Source: an uncultured Lysobacteraceae bacterium | GTDB taxonomy: Bacteria > Pseudomonadota > Gammaproteobacteria > Xanthomonadales > Xanthomonadaceae | DNA: 64,000 nt | Assembly (NCBI GenBank): GCA_946480825.1 | Contig: CAMLLG010000012.1 | Span: forward strand, 1 to 64,000 | Direction: 5' to 3' | In this document: positions 54,901 to 63,183 of the stretch, piece after piece | Numbering within the stretch: position 1 is the stretch's first letter | How the letters are laid out: every line of letters begins with the position of its first letter | Notes under the pieces: generated by a model | What the model was told of the DNA's origin: nothing | What the model saw: the letters and a program-made list of their open reading frames with translations, nothing else | Databases searched by the model: none | Translations under genes and position numbers: made by a program

Positions 54901-56547
54901 GCCGCCTTCAAATTCCAATGCGCCGGACTGCGCCGCTTCCAGACTCCGGTCGACGCGGTGTCGCTGAGCGGTGCGTTGCGCCGCGGCGACTTCGTCTTCC
55001 TGCGGTTTCCGGAAACTCTGCGACTGGACGCGCGGATCGATGTCGCGCCGCTTCCGCTCGCCCGTCTCGGCGCCTGGCTCGCGGCCCTCGCCGACATCGC
55101 GGTCGAAGGCCATGCGTTGCCGAAACGGCTCTATCCGTCCGCGGGTTCGACCCATGCCGTCCAGTGCTATCTGCGTGTCGGCGAGCATGCGGTCGCAGGG
55201 CTCGCGCCGGGCAATTACTATCACGACCCCGCGCAGCACAGGTTGCTGAAGGTCGGCGTGCACACGCCCGGCGCCCAGGGTCTGGACGTCGTCCTGATCG
55301 CCGACATGCGTGCGATCGCGCCGCTGTACGGACGTTATGCCGAAAAATTCGCGGCGATCGAGGCCGGGCATGCGCAACGTCTGCTTGCGGGCGCCGCTGC
55401 CGAGCATGGCATCGCGCTGGCGGATCTCGTCCTCGATACGGATTGCGCCGCCGCCTTCGACATCGGCGAGAGCCACAGGGTACTGGCCGCGCTGCGCGTC
55501 GGGCCCGACGAGGTCGCGAGCGGTGGCTCAGAGATCGATCCTGCGTTCGGCGTATTGGCGAGGCAAAGTTACCGTCGCTTCGAAGGCGGCCCCCTGGCGC
55601 TGGACGCCTTGTCGGCACTGTTCGCTGCGTTGCCGACGACCGGCTTCACGCTGCTGCTGGCCATTCACGACGACCATGGAGGCGCACCTGCCGGAACGCT
55701 GTATCGTTTCGAACGGGATGCGGCTGCGTTGACGCCGGTTTTCGCGCTCGATCCTTCCGCGCTCAGGCTGAGCCAGGGGATCGAGAATCAGGATCTGCAT
55801 GCCGCAGCGCAATTCACGGCTTACCTGATGTACGAGAAAGATGAGGCGCAGGCTTGGCGCGCCGCAGGCCAATGGGCACAGCAAGCCATGCATCTGGGCC
55901 CCCTGCATGGCTTCGGCTTCTGCCCGGTCGGAAATATCGCGATGACGGCATGGGGGAATCTGCCCGAGGCTTTGCCGATGGGGCTGGTGTACGGCCTGCT
56001 CGGCGGCCGCATCGGTCGCGAACAGATGCGGCAATGGCCGGTGGACGTGCCCATCGCCGGTTCCGATGGCTATCAGGCCCTGCGTCGCTATCTTGCGCAG
56101 TCGCTTCCCGATTACATGATTCCCTCCGTGTTCGCGACCATCGACAGTATCCCCCTGAGCACGAATGGCAAACTCGATCGCAACGCGTTGCCGGCGATCA
56201 GCGGAATGGATGCGGGCGCGCCGAAGTCGTTCGTCGCACCGGAGACTTCGACCGAGCGCGCGATCGCGTCGCTGTGGACGCATGTCCTGAATCGGGACGA
56301 GATAGGCGTTCACGACAATTTCTTCGAAGCTGGAGGCGATTCCCTGTCGGCCATCCGTCTGCTCAGCGGGATGCGCCGCAGTTTCGAAGCGGACGGCACC
56401 GAAATGACCCTGAAATTCGTCTTCGAGAATCCGACCATCCGACAGATGGCCGATCATCTCGGAACACGCGATCAGACCATGCGCTTGATGAAGGCGGCAG
56501 AAGCGCTCGATCGCCCCGGCGTCGATGTGGTGGAGGGAGAGTTGTGA
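51943..56547 (+). CDS. NRPS, Cy-A(Cys)-Ox-PCP, thiazole-forming module
   Basis: 1534 residues. The Cy domain starts at about 48 and has intact DMLVADAMS (Asp182, Asp187), so Cys should be condensed and cyclized to thiazoline. A3 near 660 (FTSGSTGIPKG); pocket D-L-Y-N-L-S-L-I-W, the Cys code. Between A8 (near 900-935) and A10 (near 1405) sits an oxidase domain of the McbC/SagB nitroreductase type (about 980-1370, RLYPSAGSTHAV near 1060), which oxidises thiazoline to thiazole, as in epothilone and bleomycin modules. PCP Ser1467 (GGDSLS). The N-terminus is a short helix-rich lead, not a TubC domain. GAAGGAG precedes the ATG. It ends in VVEGEL, overlapping the next gene. Confidence 0.94.
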   Translation: MSGDMADKRERLAALISKDRRTLENAARATQRIGSGTERSIEGDTDERHAPFPLTRIQQSYLIGRSGDFVLGNVSTHNYFEIELDRLDVARFSDAWNALIGRHEMLRAVFAEDGTQRILEDVPDYAVAFHDFSGDGAAGEDRLAAIRERMSHQTLPFDRWPLFEVVVARRGDGRFRLHFSIDMLVADAMSTMILIRDLDALYASPGASLPPLTYTFRTYVQALYASEGTEAQARARAYWEDRVDALPPAPELPLATTPENIQQPRFIRREHMIGAERWERSQKRVQAAGMTASALLLTLFAAVLARWAKTSHFCLNLTLLNRPPVHPQIGDVVGDFTSLILLETKFDPGATLRENIRRVQDQLWRDMEHRGFDGVDVLRLLNRRYASQQAVAMPIVFTSALGMSGSRRGEASGEFLSTLTRLGDDASYGIAQSSQVWLDHVVRESAGALGVSWDTLDGLFPDGMLDDMFAAYCDLLEAFADERLPLDRILPSALPPLQAARRLHVNATAAPVPEGLIHEPFLARADEHGDRIAVRYPGGSLSYRALRALAVGIADRLANARAGCETPIAVVMHKGWEQVAAVLGILCHGGAYLPIDAQLPEERIHLLLAQAGVDTILTQPDVGSHLRFPAAATVLTVVPEVAAPCDALPPPPRATPDDIAYVIFTSGSTGIPKGVVIEHRGALNTIVDINRRFGVGPDDRVLCVSSLSFDLSVYDIFGVLAAGGTLVVPEAARDKDPAHWLALVEDEGVTLWNTVPPLLQLLVEQAEHRDRAAVRSLRLALSSGDWMPPALPDRLFALRPEIELVSLGGATEASIWSIVYPVKESMAGRRSVPYGRPLDNQMFRVLDDALQDRPDWATGHLHIGGIGLARGYWGDEVKTAASFFVHPLSGERLYRTGDLGRYLPDGDIEFLGRSDSQVKIRGNRVELGEIEAVLRRAEGIRDAVVLADGDKFGQRRLVAYVVPDIGADAARGKTVDDGLLTDPIERAAFKFQCAGLRRFQTPVDAVSLSGALRRGDFVFLRFPETLRLDARIDVAPLPLARLGAWLAALADIAVEGHALPKRLYPSAGSTHAVQCYLRVGEHAVAGLAPGNYYHDPAQHRLLKVGVHTPGAQGLDVVLIADMRAIAPLYGRYAEKFAAIEAGHAQRLLAGAAAEHGIALADLVLDTDCAAAFDIGESHRVLAALRVGPDEVASGGSEIDPAFGVLARQSYRRFEGGPLALDALSALFAALPTTGFTLLLAIHDDHGGAPAGTLYRFERDAAALTPVFALDPSALRLSQGIENQDLHAAAQFTAYLMYEKDEAQAWRAAGQWAQQAMHLGPLHGFGFCPVGNIAMTAWGNLPEALPMGLVYGLLGGRIGREQMRQWPVDVPIAGSDGYQALRRYLAQSLPDYMIPSVFATIDSIPLSTNGKLDRNALPAISGMDAGAPKSFVAPETSTERAIASLWTHVLNRDEIGVHDNFFEAGGDSLSAIRLLSGMRRSFEADGTEMTLKFVFENPTIRQMADHLGTRDQTMRLMKAAEALDRPGVDVVEGEL

Positions 56548-59500
56548 CGCGCGCGGCGGAGATCGTCGCCGCAGCGGTGGAGCGCGGTTGCTACCTGTTC
56601 GTGGAGGACGGAAAACTCCGCTATCGCGCGGCCGAAGGGGCGCTCGACGACGCGCTTCGCGAGTCGATCGTCGCTCATCGCGAGGAAGTCATCGCGCATC
56701 TGGAGCGGCTCGCCGGCGACGAACGCGCTCGCAAGAGCCGGCTCCCCGATCTGGTGGCGTATCCCGCGACCGGGCGATCGCCGCTGTCCCATGCGCAACA
56801 GCGGCTCTGGTTCATCGATCGGCTCAACGAAGGATCGGTGCAGTACAACCTGCCGAGCGCCTTCAGTGTGCGTGGGGTTTTCGACGCCGATCGTTTCATC
56901 GAAGCCATCCGCATCGTGGTCCGTCGGCATGCGGTATTGCGCGCCAGGTTTCGCGAAGCCGATGGTCAACCGTACGCGGAAATATTGGCCGATCCGCCGC
57001 TGACGGTGCGTCGTCACGACCTCTCGGCCATGCAGGCGCCGCTGCGCGACGAACGTCTGCGTCAATTGATCAGCGATGATGCAGGAGCGCCATTTCGCAT
57101 CGATCGCGACATGATGTTGCGCGTCGGTATCGTGCGGATGTCGGACGACGAGCACGCCATCCTGTTCAATATGCACCACATCGTGTCCGATGCCTGGTCG
57201 CTTCGGATACTGATCGGCGAGTTGTCGGCGATCTATCCGGCGCTGGAGGCGGGCGGCCAGGATCCGCTGCCGCCGCTCAAGTATCAGTACGCGGACTATG
57301 CCCTCTGGCAGCAGCGTTGGCTGCAGGGCGCAGTACTGCAGGCGGAACTCGCGTACTGGAAACGACAGCTGGCCGGGGCGCCCATTCTGCACGGTCTGCC
57401 GCTGTGCCGGCCGCGCCCGGAGCGCCAATCCTTCGCCGCGAAACTCGTCCAGGCCAGCGCTTCGGCGGCGTTGAGCATGCGACTGCAAATGCTCTGCCAG
57501 CGCTACGACGTCACCTTGTTCATGCTGATGCAGACGGCGTTCTCGGTGCTGCTCGGGCGTTATTCGGGCGAGGAGGATATCGTCGTCGGCACACCGGTCG
57601 CCGGGCGCCTGCACCGGGATCTGGAGCCGCTGATCGGATTCTTCGTCAATGTTCTGGTCCTGCGCACGGATCTGTCCGGAGCGCCCAGCTTCGAGGCGCT
57701 GTTGCGCAGGAACAAGTCGACGGTCGTCGAGGCCTACGACCATCAATCCATCTCTTTCGACATGCTGGTCGAAGAGCTGAAGCCCCCTCGCAGTCTCGCG
57801 CACAGTCCGATCTTCCAGATCATGCTCACCATGCAGCAGAAGGGCAACCGCAGGCTGTCCCTCGGCCCGCTCGATCTCGAGCTGATCGAGAAGAGCGCTC
57901 TGCGTGCGCCCTACGATCTGGAATTGTCTGTGCTGGAGGAACAGCAACTCCAATTCAGTCTGAAGTACGCCGAAAGCCTGTTCGACGACGGTTTCGCCCA
58001 TGCGCTGATCGAGAATTTCATCGTGCTGCTGGAGAGTATCGCCGCCGATCCCGGTCGTTGCATTCACGATCTGGAGATTCTTTCGGACCCCGAACGGGCA
58101 CGGATCCAAAGCTGGAGCGCGGGCGAGCGCCTTGCGATGCCGCCATCGCCCCTGCATGAGCTGATCCGCGAACGCGCCAGCCTGGAGCCGGCGCGCGTGG
58201 CGCTTCGCCATGACGATCATGCGTTGACGTACGCACAGCTCGATGCGGCCGCGAATCGTCTCGCCAGGCGACTCTGCGAAGAAGGCGTGGGCCGCGGCGA
58301 CCTCGTCGGCCTGTGCATCGAACGCTCGCTCGATCTGCCGGTATGCCTACTCGCGGTGCTCAAGGCCGGCGCCGCCTACCTTCCCATGGATCCGCATCAT
58401 CCCCCGCAGCGCATCGCCTACATGGCGGGGGACGCAGGCGCGAAAGTGATGCTGGCCGGCGCCGGGCAGCGCCCGCTGATGGCCGATCTCGACATGCCGG
58501 TGCTCTATATCGATGGCGATCACTTCCGCGTGACGCTTGCGGCCTTCGATGGCGGATCCCCGCCGGAAACCGCGATCCCGACGAGGGGCGACGATCTCGC
58601 CTACGTCATCTACACCTCGGGTTCCACGGGGCTGCCGAAAGGCGTGATGGTCGAACACCGGCAGCTGGCGAACTTCCACCACGCCATGCGTCGCGTCGTC
58701 GACGCGAGCGTCGGCGATCCGGTATGGCTGGCGGTCACCAATTACTGTTTCGACATTTCGATCCTCGAACTGCTCTGCACGCTGGCGGCGGGATTCACGG
58801 TCGTGATCGCCGACGACCGCCATGTGCAGGCGAGTTCCGGCAGCGTTGGGGGAACCACGCTCGCAACGCTCATCGAGCGCCACGCCGTCACGCATCTGCA
58901 ATCCACGCCGTCGCTGTTGTCGATGTTCGTGCGCGATCCTGATTTCGCCCGTGCGTTGGGGCGCCTGCGACAGTTGCTGGTCGGCGGCGAGGCCCTCGCG
59001 CCTGATCTCCTCCATGCGATCGCCGCCGCCACTCCGGCGTTCATCGACAACATGTACGGCCCTACCGAGACCACGATCTGGTCGACGACCGACCGCCTGC
59101 GCGCCGGCCAGCAGGCGATCGGCATCGGGCGTCCGCTGGCCAACACGCGGGTCCATGTGCTGGATCCGCGCATGCGCCCGCTGCCGGTGGGCGTTCCGGG
59201 CGAACTGTTCATCGGCGGCGATGGTGTCGCACGCGGCTATCGTCATCGCGAGGAGCTCACCCTCGAGCGATTCGTGACGCCCGAATGGGCTGGCGAACGT
59301 CTGTATCGGACCGGCGACAAGGTTTTCTGGCGCGACGATGGCAGTCTCGGTTTCCTCGGCCGGTTCGATCATCAGATCAAACTTCGCGGCTTCCGCATCG
59401 AGCTCGGCGAGATCGAAGCCGCCTTGTCCGCGCATCCTGCCGTGGTGTCCGCCGCGGTGCTCCCGGTCGCGATCGCCGGCGATACCCAGCTCGTCGCCTA

Positions 59501-62500
59501 TGCGGCGATCGCGGAGGGCCAGAGCTTCGAGGAAGACGCTCGTCAGGAGCTGGTGCGCGCGTTCAAATCGTCGCTGACGCGCTCCTTGCCCGATTACATG
59601 ATACCGGCCATCTTCGTTTGCCTCGAGAAGATGCCGTTGACGAGCAGCGGCAAGATCGATCGCAAGGCGCTGCCAGCTCCTGGGGAAAACGATCGGCGGA
59701 CGCGGGACTATGCGCCGCCGCGCAACGAACTGGAGCGTTCGCTCTGTCTGCTCTGGCAGGATCTGCTCGGTGTGGAGCGAGTCGGAATCGAGGACAGTTT
59801 CTTCGAGTTGGGCGGACATTCGCTGTTGACCACGCGGATGATCAGCCGGATCCGGGACGAGCTCGGCATCGAGGCCGGCGTCGCCGCGCTCTTCGAGCAT
59901 CCGACCATCGCCGAATTCGCCGGCGTTCTGCTGTCCCAGCAAACGGAGGCGCCGCTGCCTGCGATCGAGCCGGTCGCCGATCGCGATCTGCTGCCGCTGT
60001 CGTATGCGCAACAGCGTCTCTGGACCATCGATCGCCTCGAAGGGCAGAGCGCGCAGTACAACATGCCGTACGGCTTCACCCTGAAGGGCGGAATCGATCG
60101 AGATACGATCGAGCGTACCCTGAAGACCATCATCGAGCGTCACGAAACGCTGCGTACGCGATTCGTCGAGGTCGATGGCCAGGTCATGCAGCGCGTCGAT
60201 CGCGATTTCGGATTCCGTCTGATCGAGCGCGATCTGACCGACCTTCCCTGCGATGCGCAGCGCGCCGAGATCCGTCGCATCTCGATCGAGGACGAAAAGA
60301 CCCCCTTCGACCTCGGTCGCGATCTCATGATCCGTGCGCAGATGCTGGTCCTGTCGGAGCGCGAGCATGTGCTGCTGTTCAACATGCACCACATCGCTTC
60401 GGACGGTTGGTCGATGAAGCTGCTGGTGCTCGAGTTCTATCGCATCTATACGGCCTATCTGCACGGCAGGGAGAATCCGCTGCCGCCGCTCGCCCTGCAA
60501 TACGGAGATTACGCGAGTTGGCAGCGCAGCTGGCTGTGCGGAGAAGTCCTGGAGGCGCAGATCCGCTACTGGCAGACGCGCCTTCGCGGGATTCCGCGCG
60601 TGCATCGGTTGCCGCTCGACAAGCCCCGGCCGAAACGGCAGACCTTCAACGGCGATTCGATCGCGGCGACCATGGGGGAGGTCGACATCGATGCCGCCCG
60701 CCGTTTCTGTCAACGCTGCGGCGTCACCCTGTTCATGTTCATGCAGACCGCGTTCGCGATCGCGCTGTCCCGCTGGAGCGGCGAAAGCGATATCGTCATG
60801 GGCACGGTCGCCGCCGGACGCGGACACAAGGACGTGGAGCCGATCATCGGGTTTTTCCTGAATACCGTCGTGCTGCGCACGCAGGTCGACGACGATGTTC
60901 CGTTCGAGCAGCTTCTGCTCGAGAACAAACGTCATATCGTCGACGCCTACGCGCACCAGCATGTGCCTTTCGACATGCTGGTCGAGCGGTCGAATATTCC
61001 CCGCAGTCCCCGCTACAATCCGATCTTCCAGATCATGATTTCGCTGCTGGACGATCGCAACGAAGGCATGACTCTTTCGCAGACGGACCTCCAGCTGGAG
61101 ATCGTCAAGCGCAGGAAGAGCACCGCGAAATTCGAGCTGGTGCTGAACATGACCGAGTCGGCTCGGGGCATGAAGCTGTCGCTGGTCTACAACAGCGATC
61201 TATTTTTCGGCGAATCGGCCGAAGCGCTGCTTGCGTTGGTGCTCGCGATCGCGTCGGATGCGGTCGCGGCCGGAACGACGCCGGTCGGCATGCTTCCGCA
61301 TCCAATTCCGCATCCAGTTCCTCGCCAGTCTCCACCGCAGGCGACGGCGGTCGATCTCCGGACCGCGATCGCGCGCTTCATCGCCGGCGACATCGCTCCG
61401 CGGTTGCATGTCTGGCGGGACGGGCAGGCGCATGTCCTTGCCGCGGATGAGCTGCGTGCCGAGGTCGCACACGCGCGCGAACGGATCGACGCTGTGCAGG
61501 CCGGGCGCGCCATCGCGGTGCAATTGTCGCCCCACGCGGAGGCGGCGGTCTGCGCGCTTGCTGTGTTGTGCTCAGGTCGTCCGCTCGTCGTCGTGACCGC
61601 TTCCCAGGACGAGGCGCTCGTACGTCACGCTCTGCTCGACAGCGATGTGGCGCTTGCGATCGGCGCCGATGGATCGTCGTTGCAGCGCGTCGCGTCGGCG
61701 GTCGGCACGGCGTGGCAGCGCTCGCGAATGGCGGTGGACAGCGGGTCGGATGGCCGTTTGGCCGAGCAGTCGCGCTCGCTTTCGCCGCATGCGATCGCGA
61801 TCTACGACCGCGACGTGCAAGGGCGCGCGATACGGCGGACCATCGCTGCTGAAGCGTTATTGCCGCCTCCTTTCGCCGACCGCAGCGATGCCGCCCTGCT
61901 GGCGTTCACGGGAGACGAACCCGGTGCATTGATCGTCGGTCTGATCGTCCCGTTGCTCCACGGACATGCGCTGCACGCGATGGCGTCGCATTCTCGTGCG
62001 AGTTTCGATGCCGCATGCTCCTCGGGTGAGTGCGAAGCGGCGGTGATCGCGCTGGAGCAACTGGCGGTCCTGCCCGCTTCGGCCGATGCGCCTGCGTGCC
62101 CATTGCGTCGCATCACCGTCGTGGACGGCGTATACGCACCGCAAGCCATCGTCGATCGAACGACTACGCTCCCCGGGATCGAATGGCATGCGATCGCGAG
62201 TGCCGATGCGTCGAAGCTACCGTATCTCGCGTTCCGTGCGGCAACAGGCGATCCGGCGACCGGGGACGGCTTGCGCTGGCATGCATACGGTTTCGATTGC
62301 CGGATTCTCGATGAGCGCGATCGCCCGAGTGCTTCAGGGTGCCCCGGACGACTCCGTGTCGGGCCGCCACGAACCCCGATCGAAGACATGCAATGCTCCG
62401 GCCTCGTCGCGCGGCAGCGCAGGGACGGTGCGATGGATGTCGCCGGTCCGCAGGGGACGCAATGGAGCGTGGTGGAAGGGCGGTTCGACGCCTGGCGCCT

Positions 62501-63092
62501 GCGCCGCCTTCTGCAGGCCGTCGGCGGCGTGCGCTGGGTAGGGCTGCGCGCCGAAGATCCCGGTGGCGATGCGCAGAGGATCTCTGCATGCCTCCTGGTC
62601 GACGCGAACGACGCGCAGGCCGTGGGCCGGCGCGATGCCGGAATCGACGGTGTCATTTCGGCGTGGACACAGGAAACGGGAACCCTGGTGCATGCGGTCG
62701 CGATCGAAACGTTGCCGCTTTCTACCAGCGGCGACGTCGATTGGGCGGCCTTGCCGGTGGCGGCGACCCGTGCGGACCGGGTGCGCAGCGGCGATGATGC
62801 CGTCGGCGCCACGGAGCGCGCGTTGATCGAGATATGGGGCAGGGCGCTCGGCGGGCGGCGCTTCTCGGTCTCCGATAATTTCTTCGCCGCCGGCGGCAAT
62901 TCCCTGTTGATGATCCTGGTGATCAGGAAGATCGCGGACGCTTTCGACATCGATATTCCGATGGCGACGTTCATGTCGGCGGCCACGATCGAGGAGCTGG
63001 CGCAGCTCATCGACTTCGCACTCGCACAGCGGGATTCCGGCAAGAATATTTCCACCGATGCCGAGGACGGCATGGAGGAAATCCTGCTGTGA
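56544..63092 (+). CDS. NRPS, docking-C-A(Gly)-PCP-C-A(degenerate)-PCP
   Basis: 2182 residues. Docking region about 1-60 (ERGCYLFVEDGKLRYRA). C1 from about 82 with HHIVSDAW. A1: A3 YTSGSTGLPKG near 690, A10 near 1033; pocket read as D-I-L-Q-L-G-M-I-W, close to the glycine code DILQLGLIW. PCP1 Ser1093. C2 from about 1152 with HHIASDGW. The second A domain (about 1610-2080) is degenerate: no TSGSTG loop (AFTGDEPGAL in its place), no A7 or A8 core, but a residual A10-like end. PCP2 Ser2120 (GGNSLL). It starts with a GTG inside the previous stop (GTGA) under GGAGGGAGAG. The acidic tail GMEEILL suits a docking partner. The second module must be loaded in trans or stay idle. Confidence 0.92.
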   Translation: MTRAAEIVAAAVERGCYLFVEDGKLRYRAAEGALDDALRESIVAHREEVIAHLERLAGDERARKSRLPDLVAYPATGRSPLSHAQQRLWFIDRLNEGSVQYNLPSAFSVRGVFDADRFIEAIRIVVRRHAVLRARFREADGQPYAEILADPPLTVRRHDLSAMQAPLRDERLRQLISDDAGAPFRIDRDMMLRVGIVRMSDDEHAILFNMHHIVSDAWSLRILIGELSAIYPALEAGGQDPLPPLKYQYADYALWQQRWLQGAVLQAELAYWKRQLAGAPILHGLPLCRPRPERQSFAAKLVQASASAALSMRLQMLCQRYDVTLFMLMQTAFSVLLGRYSGEEDIVVGTPVAGRLHRDLEPLIGFFVNVLVLRTDLSGAPSFEALLRRNKSTVVEAYDHQSISFDMLVEELKPPRSLAHSPIFQIMLTMQQKGNRRLSLGPLDLELIEKSALRAPYDLELSVLEEQQLQFSLKYAESLFDDGFAHALIENFIVLLESIAADPGRCIHDLEILSDPERARIQSWSAGERLAMPPSPLHELIRERASLEPARVALRHDDHALTYAQLDAAANRLARRLCEEGVGRGDLVGLCIERSLDLPVCLLAVLKAGAAYLPMDPHHPPQRIAYMAGDAGAKVMLAGAGQRPLMADLDMPVLYIDGDHFRVTLAAFDGGSPPETAIPTRGDDLAYVIYTSGSTGLPKGVMVEHRQLANFHHAMRRVVDASVGDPVWLAVTNYCFDISILELLCTLAAGFTVVIADDRHVQASSGSVGGTTLATLIERHAVTHLQSTPSLLSMFVRDPDFARALGRLRQLLVGGEALAPDLLHAIAAATPAFIDNMYGPTETTIWSTTDRLRAGQQAIGIGRPLANTRVHVLDPRMRPLPVGVPGELFIGGDGVARGYRHREELTLERFVTPEWAGERLYRTGDKVFWRDDGSLGFLGRFDHQIKLRGFRIELGEIEAALSAHPAVVSAAVLPVAIAGDTQLVAYAAIAEGQSFEEDARQELVRAFKSSLTRSLPDYMIPAIFVCLEKMPLTSSGKIDRKALPAPGENDRRTRDYAPPRNELERSLCLLWQDLLGVERVGIEDSFFELGGHSLLTTRMISRIRDELGIEAGVAALFEHPTIAEFAGVLLSQQTEAPLPAIEPVADRDLLPLSYAQQRLWTIDRLEGQSAQYNMPYGFTLKGGIDRDTIERTLKTIIERHETLRTRFVEVDGQVMQRVDRDFGFRLIERDLTDLPCDAQRAEIRRISIEDEKTPFDLGRDLMIRAQMLVLSEREHVLLFNMHHIASDGWSMKLLVLEFYRIYTAYLHGRENPLPPLALQYGDYASWQRSWLCGEVLEAQIRYWQTRLRGIPRVHRLPLDKPRPKRQTFNGDSIAATMGEVDIDAARRFCQRCGVTLFMFMQTAFAIALSRWSGESDIVMGTVAAGRGHKDVEPIIGFFLNTVVLRTQVDDDVPFEQLLLENKRHIVDAYAHQHVPFDMLVERSNIPRSPRYNPIFQIMISLLDDRNEGMTLSQTDLQLEIVKRRKSTAKFELVLNMTESARGMKLSLVYNSDLFFGESAEALLALVLAIASDAVAAGTTPVGMLPHPIPHPVPRQSPPQATAVDLRTAIARFIAGDIAPRLHVWRDGQAHVLAADELRAEVAHARERIDAVQAGRAIAVQLSPHAEAAVCALAVLCSGRPLVVVTASQDEALVRHALLDSDVALAIGADGSSLQRVASAVGTAWQRSRMAVDSGSDGRLAEQSRSLSPHAIAIYDRDVQGRAIRRTIAAEALLPPPFADRSDAALLAFTGDEPGALIVGLIVPLLHGHALHAMASHSRASFDAACSSGECEAAVIALEQLAVLPASADAPACPLRRITVVDGVYAPQAIVDRTTTLPGIEWHAIASADASKLPYLAFRAATGDPATGDGLRWHAYGFDCRILDERDRPSASGCPGRLRVGPPRTPIEDMQCSGLVARQRRDGAMDVAGPQGTQWSVVEGRFDAWRLRRLLQAVGGVRWVGLRAEDPGGDAQRISACLLVDANDAQAVGRRDAGIDGVISAWTQETGTLVHAVAIETLPLSTSGDVDWAALPVAATRADRVRSGDDAVGATERALIEIWGRALGGRRFSVSDNFFAAGGNSLLMILVIRKIADAFDIDIPMATFMSAATIEELAQLIDFALAQRDSGKNISTDAEDGMEEILL

Positions 63093-63183
63093 TCGCAGTA
63101 CGGACGAACGCGCGCAACGCCGCCGCCCCCATCATATCGCGTGGTCGTGTCGCGGTTCGCGGCCGTCGCAAGGGAGATCAATC

